This document shows, piece after piece, positions 54,689 to 63,451 of a stretch of DNA of 64,000 nt. The stretch lies in contig NZ_AP023081.1 of the NCBI RefSeq assembly GCF_026072635.1, forward strand, positions 4,336,501-4,400,500, written 5' to 3'. Positions within the stretch are counted from its first letter, which is position 1. The number at the start of each line of letters is the position of its first letter. Under the pieces are notes generated by a model. The model did no database searches and had not been told where the DNA came from. It saw nothing but the letters and a program-made list of their open reading frames with translations. The position numbers were made by a program, and so were the translations under genes. The stretch is from Pseudomonas solani. GTDB lineage: Bacteria > Pseudomonadota > Gammaproteobacteria > Pseudomonadales > Pseudomonadaceae.

Positions 54689-55141
54689 CGTGTTCCCCTT
54701 AAGGTGGACATTTCCATAAAAGCAATTCCCCGAGCTTGGGAAATTAGCCGGCGTACATACTACCCATAACTTGTAGTAAGTAAACTGACGAGGTGCAAGG
54801 AGGGGTGTTTTTTTTCACCTTCCCAGCCATTTCCGACGGTGCCTGTTCAAAAAGTATCCAGTTGGATAGTCCGTGAGCAGGTGAAGTTCAAAGTTTAGCC
54901 GAAGATGACGGAGATACCCTGTCGGCCCCGGCCTGGTTGGGTGGGGCTGTTTGTCGAGAAATGACAGGCGTGGGTCGCTTTTGCATGTTTGCTGCTATGC
55001 GCGGATGTAAAGACCACAACTTCCCGTTCGTTACGGTGAACTGGTTCTTCATATTGTGGGAAATGCCGTGGATGGCCCATGGGCGCACTGATAAGCTGCG
55101 CCGGTTTTCATCCCGCATTCCAGGACATCAAGGACGGCGTT
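54689..55141. other. AT-rich divergent gap beside oprI
   Basis: 453 bp without a convincing gene. It must contain the oprI promoter; on the minus strand TTTACT and TAGTAT with a 16-bp spacer (54755-54790 region) are a candidate. It also holds a run of eight T (GGTG-T8-CACC near 54806), the nested hairpin at 54843-54882, and short meaningless open frames. Confidence 0.55.
54843..54882. repeat. Nested 40-nt hairpin
   Basis: Outer arms CCTGTTCA and TGAGCAGG (7 of 8 pair), equal 5-nt side loops, and inner arms TATCCA and TGGATA (perfect) around GT. The symmetry is too regular to be ordinary spacer. Nature unknown: regulatory dyad or folded RNA. Confidence 0.5.
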
Positions 55142-56413
55142 ATGGCAAGACTACTTAAGTGGGTGGTGCTCGCGGCGCTCGCGCTGGCGTTAATCATCAA
55201 ACTCTCCCTGTACCTTTCGGTCAGGTCGATCATGAATGATGCGATCCAGCAGCTTTCGCCGATCATGGACATCAGCTACGGCGGCATCACCTCGTCCTTC
55301 GACGGCCGCGTCGGCCTGGAGAACCTCAAGGTTCGTGTCCCCGCGCTGGGCGACAGCGTGCAGGTGACCCATGCCGAGCTGAAGTTCAATGGCCTGCGCG
55401 AGCTGCTCAGCTTCAAGGAGCGCCTGGACGAGGGCAAGTTCCCGAAGCAGATGGCCATGCGCCTGAAGGGCCTGATGCTGGACGTGCATGGTCCCTTCAT
55501 GCAGCAGCTCTACGATGCGCCGACCGAACGCAGCATCTTCACCGCGATGAGCGAAGTGGCGTGCGGCAAGATCAACCATATCGGCACCAATGAGCTGCTC
55601 GACATGGGTTACCGCACCTTCGAGACCGACGCCGAGTTCTCCTACCTGTTCGAGCCCGGCGCGCAGAAGCTGACCTTCAATCTCACGTCCGATACCCGTG
55701 ACATGGGCGAGACCCGCGTCAGCATGGCGCTGTCGAACATGTCCGAGAAGCCGGGCGACCTGCGGGTCAACCCGCCGCGCCTGTCCAGCGTCGTCTTCGA
55801 ACTCAACGACAACCAGTACCAGCGCAAGGTGCAGGAATACTGCGCCGGTAAATTGGGCCAGCCCGCCGATGTCTATCTGAAGACCGCCGTGGAGCAGCTC
55901 GATCGCGTGCTGCGGGCGCAGAAGATCGCTCTCGAGCAGCCGTTGCTGGATGCCTACGGGCGCTACCTGAAGGACCCGCAATCGCTGCGCGTCGAGCTGA
56001 CCCCGACCGAGGGCATGAGCTGGGACGGCCTGCAGTTCTTCGAGCCCAAGGATGTGGTCGGTATGCTGCGCCCGGTGCTGCTGGTCAACCAGCAGGCGGT
56101 GCAGCCGATCGCCTTCGCCTGGGTCGACCCGGGCAAGCGTCCCGAGATGGGGGTTAACGAGATGGTTTCGGTAACGTCGGAAAATACCGACGCCCCAGGT
56201 GCCTTGCCGAAGTACGAGTTCGTCAAGGTATCCAGCCTGCAGGACTACGCAGGCAAGCGACTGCAGTTCATCACCTTCGATGGCGCCTATTACCAGGGTG
56301 TATTACATAAAGTGGAGAACGGTAAGGCTTTCCTGAGTGTCCAATTTGGCTCCGGCTCCGCCGAAATGTTTCTTCGGCTGGAAAAGATAGATAAGGTACG
56401 GGTGTTGTTCTAA
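55142..56413 (+). CDS. Membrane-anchored conserved hypothetical protein
   Basis: 423 aa from MARLLKWVVLAALALALIIK, one N-terminal membrane helix followed by a large, probably periplasmic domain. The beginning of that domain (DISYGGITSSFDGRVGLENLKVRVP) recalls the repeats of envelope lipid-transfer (AsmA/YdgA-like) proteins; the similarity is weak and I do not assign a family. An AAGGA site supports the ATG at 55142. The last third (about 340-423) contains an SH3-like stretch, LQFITFDGAYYQGVLHKVEN. Confidence 0.7.
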   Translation: MARLLKWVVLAALALALIIKLSLYLSVRSIMNDAIQQLSPIMDISYGGITSSFDGRVGLENLKVRVPALGDSVQVTHAELKFNGLRELLSFKERLDEGKFPKQMAMRLKGLMLDVHGPFMQQLYDAPTERSIFTAMSEVACGKINHIGTNELLDMGYRTFETDAEFSYLFEPGAQKLTFNLTSDTRDMGETRVSMALSNMSEKPGDLRVNPPRLSSVVFELNDNQYQRKVQEYCAGKLGQPADVYLKTAVEQLDRVLRAQKIALEQPLLDAYGRYLKDPQSLRVELTPTEGMSWDGLQFFEPKDVVGMLRPVLLVNQQAVQPIAFAWVDPGKRPEMGVNEMVSVTSENTDAPGALPKYEFVKVSSLQDYAGKRLQFITFDGAYYQGVLHKVENGKAFLSVQFGSGSAEMFLRLEKIDKVRVLF

Positions 56414-56432
56414 AACCCCCTGAGGAGTTGCG

Positions 56433-56714
56433 ATGAGCGAGGCGCTGTCCATCCACCATGACCAGGCAGGTCATCAGTTCGAGACCACCGTGGACGGTCA
56501 TCGTGCTTACCTTGCCTACATGGACTTGGGCAAACAGACATTGGACATCTATCGCACCTTCGTGCCGAACGCGCTGCGTGGCAGGGGCATCGCCGCAGCG
56601 CTCACCGAGCGCGCGCTGGGCTTCGCTGAAGACCAGGGCTATACGGTGATCCCCTCCTGCTCCTATGTGGAGCGCTACATCGAGCGTCGCCAGCGTCACG
56701 CCCCCAAGGGCTGA
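56433..56714 (+). CDS. Small GNAT-family N-acetyltransferase (YjdJ type)
   Basis: 93-aa mini-GNAT containing the acetyl-CoA binding motif as RTFVPNALRGRGIAAALTERAL (pyrophosphate loop GRGIAA). These one-domain proteins of the YjdJ group have no defined substrate. It follows the previous gene by 19 bp with a GGAG site and ends before a bidirectional terminator, so the two are likely a two-gene unit. Confidence 0.88.
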   Translation: MSEALSIHHDQAGHQFETTVDGHRAYLAYMDLGKQTLDIYRTFVPNALRGRGIAAALTERALGFAEDQGYTVIPSCSYVERYIERRQRHAPKG

Positions 56715-56730
56715 GCTGGAAGCTGAAACG

Positions 56731-56759
56731 AAAACGCCGGGCAGATGCCCGGCGTTTTT
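56731..56759. terminator. Bidirectional terminator
   Basis: ACGCCGGGCA / TGCCCGGCGT hairpin with A-run on the left and T-run on the right, between the GNAT stop (56714) and the convergent DAHP synthase stop (56774). Confidence 0.9.
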
Positions 56760-56773
56760 CATTGCGCGGTCGA

Positions 56774-57850
56774 TCAGCCGCGCTGGCGCTTGGGCAGCAC
56801 GTCCTTGAGTTTGGCGTGCATGCTGCGCAGGGTCTTCTCGGTGGTTTCCCAGTCGATGCAGGCATCGGTGATCGATACGCCGTACTTCAGCTGGTTCAGG
56901 TCCTTGGGAATGGACTGGCTGCCCCAGCCGAGGTGGCTTTCCACCATCAGGCCGACGATGGAGCCGTTGCCTTCGAGGATCTGGTTGGCGACGTTGTCCA
57001 TCACCAGCGGCTGCAGGGCCGGGTCCTTGTTGGAGTTGGCGTGGCTGCAGTCGACCATGATGTTCGGCTTGATGCCGGCTTTGGTCAGTTCCTGCTCACA
57101 AATGGCAACGCTCACCGAGTCGTAGTTGGGTTTGCCGTTGCCGCCGCGCAGCACGACATGGCCATAGGCGTTGCCCTTGGTGGTGACGATGGAGACGCCA
57201 CCTTCCTGGTTGATGCCGAGGAAACGGTGCGGGCTGGAGACCGATTGCAGGGCGTTGATCGCCACGGTCAGGCTGCCGTCGGTGCCGTTCTTGAAGCCGA
57301 CCGCCGAAGACAGGCCCGAGGCCATCTCGCGGTGGGTCTGGGATTCGGTGGTGCGGGCGCCAATGGCGGACCAGCTGATCAGGTCCTGCAGGTACTGCGG
57401 GGAGATCGGGTCCAGCGCCTCGGTGGCGGTGGGCAGGCCTTTCTCGGCCAGGTCGCGCAGCAGTTGGCGACCGATGTGCAGGCCATCCTGGATCTTGAAG
57501 GAGTCGTCCAGGTAGGGGTCGTTGATCAGGCCTTTCCAGCCGACGGTGGTGCGCGGCTTCTCGAAGTACACGCGCATGACCAGGAACAGCGTGTCGGAGA
57601 CCTCGGCAGCCAGGCCCTTGAGGCGATCGGCGTATTCGTGTGCGGCCTTGATGTCGTGGATCGAGCAGGGGCCGACCACCACGAACAGGCGATGATCCTT
57701 GCCATCGAGGATGTTGCGCACCACTTCGCGGCCATGGGCGACGGTGTGCAATGCGGCGTCGGTGAGCGGAATCTCGCGTTTCAGTTGCTCCGGCGTGATC
57801 AGGGTCTCGTTGGAGGCAACGTTAAGGTCGTCGATCGGTAAATCAGCCAT
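56774..57850 (-). CDS. Class I DAHP synthase
   Basis: 358-aa 3-deoxy-7-phosphoheptulonate synthase (AroF/G/H type), first step of the shikimate pathway, joining PEP and erythrose 4-phosphate. Motifs: VVGPCSIHD (PEP site), MRVYFEKPRTTVGWKG, WSAIGARTTESQTHRE, GNAYGHVVLRGG, and MVDCSHANSNKD. Start MADLPIDDLNVASNE at 57850; ATG at 57862 adds four residues and is possible. Which aromatic amino acid inhibits it cannot be read reliably. Confidence 0.93.
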   Translation of the reverse strand: MADLPIDDLNVASNETLITPEQLKREIPLTDAALHTVAHGREVVRNILDGKDHRLFVVVGPCSIHDIKAAHEYADRLKGLAAEVSDTLFLVMRVYFEKPRTTVGWKGLINDPYLDDSFKIQDGLHIGRQLLRDLAEKGLPTATEALDPISPQYLQDLISWSAIGARTTESQTHREMASGLSSAVGFKNGTDGSLTVAINALQSVSSPHRFLGINQEGGVSIVTTKGNAYGHVVLRGGNGKPNYDSVSVAICEQELTKAGIKPNIMVDCSHANSNKDPALQPLVMDNVANQILEGNGSIVGLMVESHLGWGSQSIPKDLNQLKYGVSITDACIDWETTEKTLRSMHAKLKDVLPKRQRG

Positions 57851-58011
57851 CGTGCTAGTCATCAGGTCAGTCGTCAGGTCACAGGTGCGGGCCGCCAGCC
57901 ATCCCGGAGCGGCGGGGCACGGCATTTGAGTGCGCGTCGGGGACGCGGAACCTTAACGCGTTACACGCTGGCTCGACAATGGCGCGAAGGGAGCAAATAG
58001 GCGGAAAATGC

Positions 58012-58431
58012 TCAGTTCAGGCTGGCAGCGGAGAACTCGGCGGCGTGTCGGGCGATCCATTCCTGGGCGATGCGCTCGATCGGCAGTTCCTCACCGGCCT
58101 CCAGCTCGCGCTGCTTACGGTAGACCTCGATCTGGCAGACCTGCTCGACCATGCGTGCGCGGAACAGGGTTTCCTCGTCGGTGAAGCAGATGCCCACCAG
58201 ATAGTCGTCGGGCTGCTTGCGGCACCAGGCGACGATGCCCGCATAGCGCGCCTCGTCGCCCAGCAGGGGGATGCGCAGCTCGATCGCGGTGCCCTTGCGA
58301 AAGCCCCGCAGCGAGTTGCAGGCAACGCCGCCGAGGCTGATATTGTGCAGCCGCTGTCGCGGCAGGAAGCTGTGCTTGCGCAGTACCAGCTCTACAGGCA
58401 GATCGCTGGGGTGACGCAGGAATCGACGCAT
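58012..58431 (-). CDS. PilZ domain c-di-GMP-binding protein
   Basis: 139-aa PilZ protein. The RxxxR motif is RRFLRHP at the N-terminus and the second motif appears as NISLGGVAC (N in place of the usual D of DxSxxG). It probably binds c-di-GMP or works as a PilZ adaptor; a diguanylate cyclase gene lies elsewhere in the window but is not linked. Start at MRRFLRHPSDLP (58431); the open frame extends upstream but without family resemblance. Confidence 0.85.
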   Translation of the reverse strand: MRRFLRHPSDLPVELVLRKHSFLPRQRLHNISLGGVACNSLRGFRKGTAIELRIPLLGDEARYAGIVAWCRKQPDDYLVGICFTDEETLFRARMVEQVCQIEVYRKQRELEAGEELPIERIAQEWIARHAAEFSAASLN

Positions 58432-58482
58432 TTTTTGTGAACTCCGGATGCCATTATTCTGGCATCTCTTAGGGGCAGTATA

Positions 58483-58818
58483 GTGCGCGAACTGGAACTG
58501 ACTGATTTCGATGCGGACCAGCAACTGCTGGGCCTGCCGGGCACCTCCCTGGTGATATTCACCAGCATAGGTTGTGCCAGTTGCCGCTGGGCGCGGCGCC
58601 ATCTGTCGCAGATGCCCCTGGGCATCGACAGATTGTGCTGGATAGACGCCGGCAATAATGGTGGCCTGGTGCAGCGCTACGAGGTATTCCACCTGCCTGC
58701 ACTGTTCGTGGTGCGGGATGGACAATTTCTTGGCGCCCTGCGCAGCACGCTGCAGGGCGACGACCTGAACCGCAACCTGGACGAGGCACTGGCCCGCCAG
58801 GCAGAGGAGCTTCCCTGA
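58483..58818 (+). CDS. Thioredoxin-fold protein
   Basis: 111-aa thioredoxin-like protein with a CxxC active site (SIGCASCRWARRHL) at about residue 31 and the cis-Pro region FHLPALFVVRDG. No signal peptide, so it is cytosolic. Starts with GTG at 58483 after AGGGG. Its stop overlaps the next gene (TGATG), so it is translated together with the ketopantoate-reductase-like protein. Confidence 0.82.
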   Translation: MRELELTDFDADQQLLGLPGTSLVIFTSIGCASCRWARRHLSQMPLGIDRLCWIDAGNNGGLVQRYEVFHLPALFVVRDGQFLGALRSTLQGDDLNRNLDEALARQAEELP

Positions 58819-59774
58819 TGACCCACACCCAGCAACCGCGCATCGGCATCATCGGTACCGGTGCCATCGGCGGCTTCTACGGCTTGCTGCTGGCCCGCGC
58901 GGGCTTCGACGTGCACTTCCTGCTGCGCAGCGAATACGAGGCCGTGCGTGCCAATGGCCTGCAGCTCAACAGCGCTGTGCACGGCGCCCTGACCCTGAAC
59001 CCCGTGCAGGCCTATCGCGAGGTGGCCGAGATGCCGCCCTGCGACTGGCTGCTGGTGGGCGCCAAGACCACCAGCAACGCCGACCTGGCACCGCTGATCG
59101 CCCGTGCCGCAGCTCCGGGCGCCAAGGTGGTGCTGCTGCAGAACGGCTTGGCCGTCGAGGACGCGCTGCGCCCGCTGCTGCCGGATTCGCTGCACCTGCT
59201 GGGCGGGCTCTGCTACATCTGCGTCCACCGCGATGCACCGGGCGTCATCGAGCACCAGTCCCTGGGGGCGGTGAACCTCGGCTACCACTCCGGCCCGGCC
59301 AGCGATGATGGCGCGCGCCAGGCGCTGCTGGAGGAGGGCGTCGGGCTGTTCCGCGCGGCGGGGCTCGATTCCACCGGCATGCCCAACCTCGACCAGGCGC
59401 GCTGGCAGAAGCTGGTGTGGAACGTGCCCTACAACGGCCTTTCGGTCCTGCTCGACGCCGGCACCACGGCCTTGATGCGCAACGCCGATGCCCGCGAGCT
59501 GATCCAGGCGATCATGCAGGAAGTGGTGGAGGGCGCCCTGGCTTGCGGTCACAGCCTGCCGGAAGGGTTCGCCGGCAAGCTGCTGGCCTCCACCGATCGC
59601 ATGCCCGACTACCTGCCCAGCATGTACCACGACTTCGCCCAGCGCCGGCCGCTGGAGCTGGAGGCCATCTATGCTGCACCCCTGGCAGCGGCCGCTGCGG
59701 CCGGCAAGGAATTGCCGCGCATCCGTGCGCTCTACCAGGCACTGCGTTTCATCGACGCGCGCAACCAGCAATAA
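58818..59774 (+). CDS. 2-dehydropantoate 2-reductase family protein
   Basis: 318-aa NADPH-dependent reductase with an N-terminal Rossmann GIIGTGAIGGFYGLLLARAG and the ApbA/PanE C-terminal domain (RWQKLVWNVPYNGLSVLLDA holds the conserved Lys and Asn). PanE makes pantoate for coenzyme A; many Pseudomonas carry several paralogues, so this could act on another 2-keto acid. Coupled to the thioredoxin-like gene and 10 nt before the nucleotidase gene. Confidence 0.87.
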   Translation: MTHTQQPRIGIIGTGAIGGFYGLLLARAGFDVHFLLRSEYEAVRANGLQLNSAVHGALTLNPVQAYREVAEMPPCDWLLVGAKTTSNADLAPLIARAAAPGAKVVLLQNGLAVEDALRPLLPDSLHLLGGLCYICVHRDAPGVIEHQSLGAVNLGYHSGPASDDGARQALLEEGVGLFRAAGLDSTGMPNLDQARWQKLVWNVPYNGLSVLLDAGTTALMRNADARELIQAIMQEVVEGALACGHSLPEGFAGKLLASTDRMPDYLPSMYHDFAQRRPLELEAIYAAPLAAAAAAGKELPRIRALYQALRFIDARNQQ

Positions 59775-59784
59775 GGAGAAGGGC

Positions 59785-60690
59785 ATGGCGGGAGGACTGG
59801 CGGACAAACTGGTGCTGGCGATTTCCTCGCGGGCGCTGTTCGACCTCAATGAAAGCCACCGGGTGTATGAGGCCGAAGGCATCGAAGCCTACCGTCAGTA
59901 CCAGATCGAGCACGAAGACGAAGTGCTCGAGCAGGGCGACGCCTTCCCCCTGGTGCAGAAACTGCTCGGCCTCAACAGCGAGTTGGGGCAGGCGCGGGTC
60001 GAGGTGATCCTGGTGTCGCGCAACAGCGCCGATACCGGACTGCGCGCGTTCAACTCGATCCAGCAGCATGGCCTGGCCATCTCCCGCGCGGCCTTCTCCG
60101 GCGGCCGCAGCCCGGGGCCTTATCTCAAGGCGTTCGGTTGCCACCTGTTCCTTTCCACCCATGTGGACGACGTGCGCGCTGCACTGCAAAGCGGCTTCGC
60201 TTCGGCAACCATCCTGTCCGGTGGGCCGCGCCGGGCCGCCAGCAACGAACTGCGCATCGCCTTCGACGGTGACGCGGTGCTGTTTTCCGACGACTCCGAG
60301 CGCGTCTACCAGCGTGGCGGGCTCGAAGCCTTCCAGGCCTACGAGCGCGAAGCTGCGCTGACGCCGCTGGACGGCGGTCCCTTCAAGCCCTTCCTCTCGG
60401 CGCTCAACCGCCTGCAGCAGGAATTCCCCGCCGACGCCTGTCCCATCCGCACGGCCCTGGTCACCGCGCGCTCGGCGCCGGCCCATGAGCGGGTCATCCG
60501 TACCTTGCGCGAGTGGGACATCCGCCTCGACGAATCCTTCTTCCTCGGTGGGCTGGAAAAGTCCTCGATCCTCGATGCCTTTGGCGCCGACGTGTTCTTC
60601 GACGACCAGGCCGGGCATTGCGAGAAAGCCCGCGAAGTGGTCGCTACGGGCCATGTGCCGCACGGTGTAAGCAACGAACCGCAGATCTGA
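59785..60690 (+). CDS. Cytosolic 5'-nucleotidase
   Basis: 301-aa protein of the 5'-nucleotidase family (cN-I-like). It shows LVLAISSRALFDLNESHRVY, VEVILVSRNSADTGLRAFNS, FDGDAVLFSDDSERVYQRGG (the DxDxV/T catalytic segment), ALVTARSAPAHERVIRTLR and a final FFDDQAGHCEKA. A magnesium-dependent phosphatase for nucleoside monophosphates is expected. AAGGAGAAGG ribosome-binding site, 10 nt after the preceding gene. Confidence 0.9.
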   Translation: MAGGLADKLVLAISSRALFDLNESHRVYEAEGIEAYRQYQIEHEDEVLEQGDAFPLVQKLLGLNSELGQARVEVILVSRNSADTGLRAFNSIQQHGLAISRAAFSGGRSPGPYLKAFGCHLFLSTHVDDVRAALQSGFASATILSGGPRRAASNELRIAFDGDAVLFSDDSERVYQRGGLEAFQAYEREAALTPLDGGPFKPFLSALNRLQQEFPADACPIRTALVTARSAPAHERVIRTLREWDIRLDESFFLGGLEKSSILDAFGADVFFDDQAGHCEKAREVVATGHVPHGVSNEPQI

Positions 60691-60733
60691 CTAAGCTGAG
60701 ACGAGGCCCGCCACCCAGGCAGTAGGAGGCCTC

Positions 60734-61234
60734 ATGATTCGTTCGATTCTCTACGCCACCGACCTTGGCCTCTATGCCCCCTACGTGCTGCAGCACGCCC
60801 TCTCGCTCGCCCGGGTCTATCAGGCCGAGCTCTACGTGGTGCACGCGGTGGAGCCCCTCGGGTTGTTCGCCGAGTCGGTCCTGCAGACCTACCTGGATGA
60901 AGAGCGCCTTGCCGACCTGCGCAGCAAGGGCCTGGGAACCGTCATGGCCAGCATCGAACAGCGTGTGCTGGAAGGGTTCCGCGACGAGATGGGTGACGCC
61001 CAGAGCGAACTGGGGATGATCCGCGCGGTGCGCGTGGTGCAGGGCGACCCGGCCCAGGTGATTCTCGAAGAGGCGCAGAAACTCGGGGTGGATTTGCTGG
61101 TCGTAGGCAGTCATAGCCATGGCGCTGCGCTCGATACGCCCCTGGGGCGGACGTCGGCGCGGCTGGTGCAGTTATCCGATGTGCCGGTGTACCTGGTGCC
61201 CATGCTGCAGCACCGGGGCAGGGGAGAGCTGTGA
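60734..61234 (+). CDS. Universal stress protein
   Basis: 166-aa UspA-fold protein. Starts MIRSILYATDLGLYAPYVLQ and has the ATP-binding type motif GSHSHGAALDTPLGRTSARL near the C-terminus, with VDLLVVG before it. Role is stress adaptation in general terms. Its ribosome-binding site (AGGAGG) lies in a short palindrome, GAGGCC...GGCCTC (60703-60733), which could fold over it. Confidence 0.88.
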   Translation: MIRSILYATDLGLYAPYVLQHALSLARVYQAELYVVHAVEPLGLFAESVLQTYLDEERLADLRSKGLGTVMASIEQRVLEGFRDEMGDAQSELGMIRAVRVVQGDPAQVILEEAQKLGVDLLVVGSHSHGAALDTPLGRTSARLVQLSDVPVYLVPMLQHRGRGEL

Positions 61235-61297
61235 CGGCGATTACGAATGACGTGCAAAACTGAAAAAAACGTCTAGTTTTATCCATCAAACCATTAA

Positions 61298-61306
61298 TAT
61301 GGTTAT
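61298..61306 (-). promoter_or_regulatory. Motif shared by cysB and cysH upstream regions
   Basis: ATAACCATA on the minus strand, 50 bp before the cysB start and next to the dyad AACCAT-TAAT-ATGGTT (61289-61304). The same nonamer occurs in the cysH-thrH gap (63465-63473). Candidate CysB contact site. Confidence 0.35.
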
Positions 61307-61355
61307 AAACGTCGCCGACCATCCATTGCGTCGTCATTTGCTTTGAGGGACATCT

Positions 61356-62330
61356 ATGAAGCTTCAGCAACTGCGCTACATCTGGGAAGTGGCGCACCAC
61401 GACCTCAACGTGTCGGCCACCGCGCAAAGCCTTTACACCTCGCAACCAGGTATCAGCAAGCAGATCCGCCTGCTCGAGGATGAACTGGGCGTCGAAGTAT
61501 TCGCCCGCAGCGGCAAGCACCTCACCCGCGTCACTCCGGCGGGCGAGCGCATCATCACCACCGCCGGGGAAATCCTGCGCAAGGTGGAAAGCATCAAGCA
61601 GATCGCCCAGGAATTCTCCAACGAGAAGAAGGGCACCCTGTCCATCGCCACCACCCACACCCAGGCGCGCTACGCGTTGCCGCCGGTGATCAGCAACTTC
61701 ATCCGCCAGTACCCGGACGTGGCCCTGCACATGCACCAGGGCACGCCGATGCAGATCGCCGAGATGGCCGCCGACGGCACCGTCGACTTCGCCATCGCCA
61801 CCGAGGCCCTGGAGCTGTTCGGTGACCTGGTGATGATGCCCTGCTACCGCTGGAACCGCTGCGTGATCGTGCCCCAGGGCCACCCGCTGACCAAACTGCC
61901 GAAGCTGACCCTGGAAGCGCTCGCCGAGCACCCCATCGTCACCTACGTGTTCGGTTTCACAGGCCGTTCGAAGCTGGACGAAGCCTTCAGCCATCGCGGC
62001 CTGACGCCGAAGGTGGTGTTCACCGCGGCCGACGCCGACGTGATCAAGACCTATGTGCGCCTCGGTCTGGGCGTGGGCATCGTCGCCAAGATGGCGGTGG
62101 ACCCCAAGCTCGACAGCGACCTCGTGGTACTGGATGCCGGCGAGCTGTTCGAATCCAGCGTGACCAAGATCGGCTTCCGTCGCGGCACCTTCCTGCGCGG
62201 CTTCATGTGCGACTTCATCGAGAAGTTCGCCCCGCACCTGACTCGCGACATGCTGGCCAAGGCGGTGCAGTGCCACAACAAGGCCGAGCTGGATGACCTG
62301 TTCCACGACGTCGAGCTGCCGACCTACTGA
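61356..62330 (+). CDS. cysB: Cys regulon activator CysB
   Basis: 324-aa LysR-type regulator of sulfur assimilation and sulfonate use. Helix-turn-helix at about residues 18-40 (LNVSATAQSLYTSQPGISKQ), effector domain with GTLSIATTHTQARYALPPVI and DFAIATEAL typical of CysB; effectors are N-acetylserine and sulfate/thiosulfate. Near-identical in style to P. aeruginosa CysB. Follows an AT-rich promoter region and ends at a bidirectional terminator. cysH lies just beyond on the opposite strand. Confidence 0.96.
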   Translation: MKLQQLRYIWEVAHHDLNVSATAQSLYTSQPGISKQIRLLEDELGVEVFARSGKHLTRVTPAGERIITTAGEILRKVESIKQIAQEFSNEKKGTLSIATTHTQARYALPPVISNFIRQYPDVALHMHQGTPMQIAEMAADGTVDFAIATEALELFGDLVMMPCYRWNRCVIVPQGHPLTKLPKLTLEALAEHPIVTYVFGFTGRSKLDEAFSHRGLTPKVVFTAADADVIKTYVRLGLGVGIVAKMAVDPKLDSDLVVLDAGELFESSVTKIGFRRGTFLRGFMCDFIEKFAPHLTRDMLAKAVQCHNKAELDDLFHDVELPTY

Positions 62331-62347
62331 GTCGACGCCCGCAAACG

Positions 62348-62373
62348 AAAAGCCCGGCATCTGCCGGGCTTTT
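62348..62373. terminator. Bidirectional terminator between cysB and the redox protein gene
   Basis: AAAAGCCCGGCA / TGCCGGGCTTTT with a 2-nt centre. A-run left, T-run right, serving both convergent genes. Confidence 0.93.
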
Positions 62374-62649
62374 TCATTCTGCTTCGAGCACTTGGTGCAG
62401 GAACTCATGGAACACGGTGTAGACCTGCTCGCTGCCGTCGTCGCGACGCACCACGAAGAAGGGCGCGGTGTCGATGCCGTAGTGCTGGGCGACCATCCAG
62501 CCGCTGCTGGCCGGGTTGCGCTCGTCCGCCACCATCACCCGGTCGATGCGCCCCATGTAGCCGCCACGTTCCAGCAGGCGCTGCACATCCTTGCACTTGT
62601 CGCAGTCCTCGCCATCGGCCAGGACCTTCTTCACCAGGGTGATCTTCAT
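62374..62649 (-). CDS. Small glutaredoxin/thioredoxin-like protein
   Basis: 91-aa thioredoxin-fold protein with CxxC as CDKC in DGEDCDKCKDVQRLL near residue 16, and IDTAPFFVV as the cis-Pro segment. It lies 4 nt after cysH on the same strand and is also next to it in P. aeruginosa. A reasonable guess is that it supplies electrons to the APS reductase or another sulfur enzyme, but this is inference. Confidence 0.8.
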   Translation of the reverse strand: MKITLVKKVLADGEDCDKCKDVQRLLERGGYMGRIDRVMVADERNPASSGWMVAQHYGIDTAPFFVVRRDDGSEQVYTVFHEFLHQVLEAE

Positions 62650-62653
62650 CGGT

Positions 62654-63388
62654 TCAGTTCTTCGCGATCAGGTTGCCGGCGTGCAGCCCGCACTCCTTCT
62701 GCGTGGCTTCTTCCCACCACCAGCGGCCTTCGCGTTCGTGCTGGTTGGGCAGCACGGGGCGGGTGCAGGGCTCGCAGCCGATGCTGATGAAACCGCGCTC
62801 GTGCAGCGGGTTGTAGGGAATCTCCAGCATGCGGATGTAGGCCCAGACTTCGTCGCTGGGCATCTGCGCCAGGGGGTTGAACTTGTACAGCGGGTTGTCG
62901 GGCGTGGAGAAGGCGCCATCCAGTTCTACCGCCGCCACCTTGCTGCGGGTGCCGGGGCTCTGGTCGCGGCGCTGGCCGGTGGCCCATGCGCGCACGGTGG
63001 ACAGCTTGCGCCGCAGCGGCTCGATCTTGCGGATGCCGCAGCACTCCTCGTGGCCGTCCTTGTAGAAGCTGAACAGGCCCTTCTCGCGAACGAAGGGCTC
63101 CAGCTTGGTGGCGTCGGGGGAAAGCAGCTCGATGGTGATGCCGTAGTGCTCGCGGACCTTCTCGATGAAGCGGTAGGTTTCCGGGTGCAGGCGACCGGTA
63201 TCCAGGCTGAACACCTTGACGTTCTTGTTGAGCTTCCAGGCCATGTCCACCAGCACCACGTCCTCGGCACCGCTGAAGGACAGCCACAGGTCGTCGCCGA
63301 AGTGTTCGAAGGCGAGCTTGAGGATGTCCTGGGGGGATTTGCTGGCGTAGGCCGCGGCGATCTCGGCGACGTCGAAGGGTTGGCTCAT
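62654..63388 (-). CDS. cysH: Adenylylsulfate (APS) reductase
   Basis: 244-aa assimilatory sulfonucleotide reductase. It carries the two cysteine pairs that bind a [4Fe-4S] cluster: C116-C117 (EECCGIRK) and C205/C208 (CEPC), plus the catalytic C233 in KECGLHAG, so it is the APS-type enzyme typical of Pseudomonas and not the PAPS type of E. coli. LSFSGAEDVVLVDMAW is the nucleotide P-loop region. It makes sulfite from APS with thioredoxin. Control by CysB is expected. Confidence 0.95.
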   Translation of the reverse strand: MSQPFDVAEIAAAYASKSPQDILKLAFEHFGDDLWLSFSGAEDVVLVDMAWKLNKNVKVFSLDTGRLHPETYRFIEKVREHYGITIELLSPDATKLEPFVREKGLFSFYKDGHEECCGIRKIEPLRRKLSTVRAWATGQRRDQSPGTRSKVAAVELDGAFSTPDNPLYKFNPLAQMPSDEVWAYIRMLEIPYNPLHERGFISIGCEPCTRPVLPNQHEREGRWWWEEATQKECGLHAGNLIAKN

Positions 63389-63451
63389 CAGGCGGTTTTC
63401 CTAGTTGAAATGGCGCTACGCGCTCTGTGGCGCGGATGGTAGCAAAAGCAA

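Noticed and set aside
54895..55118. Small open frames in the oprI upstream gap
   Set aside because: Two frames overlap on the minus strand with no ribosome-binding site or known family; the region is better explained as regulatory.
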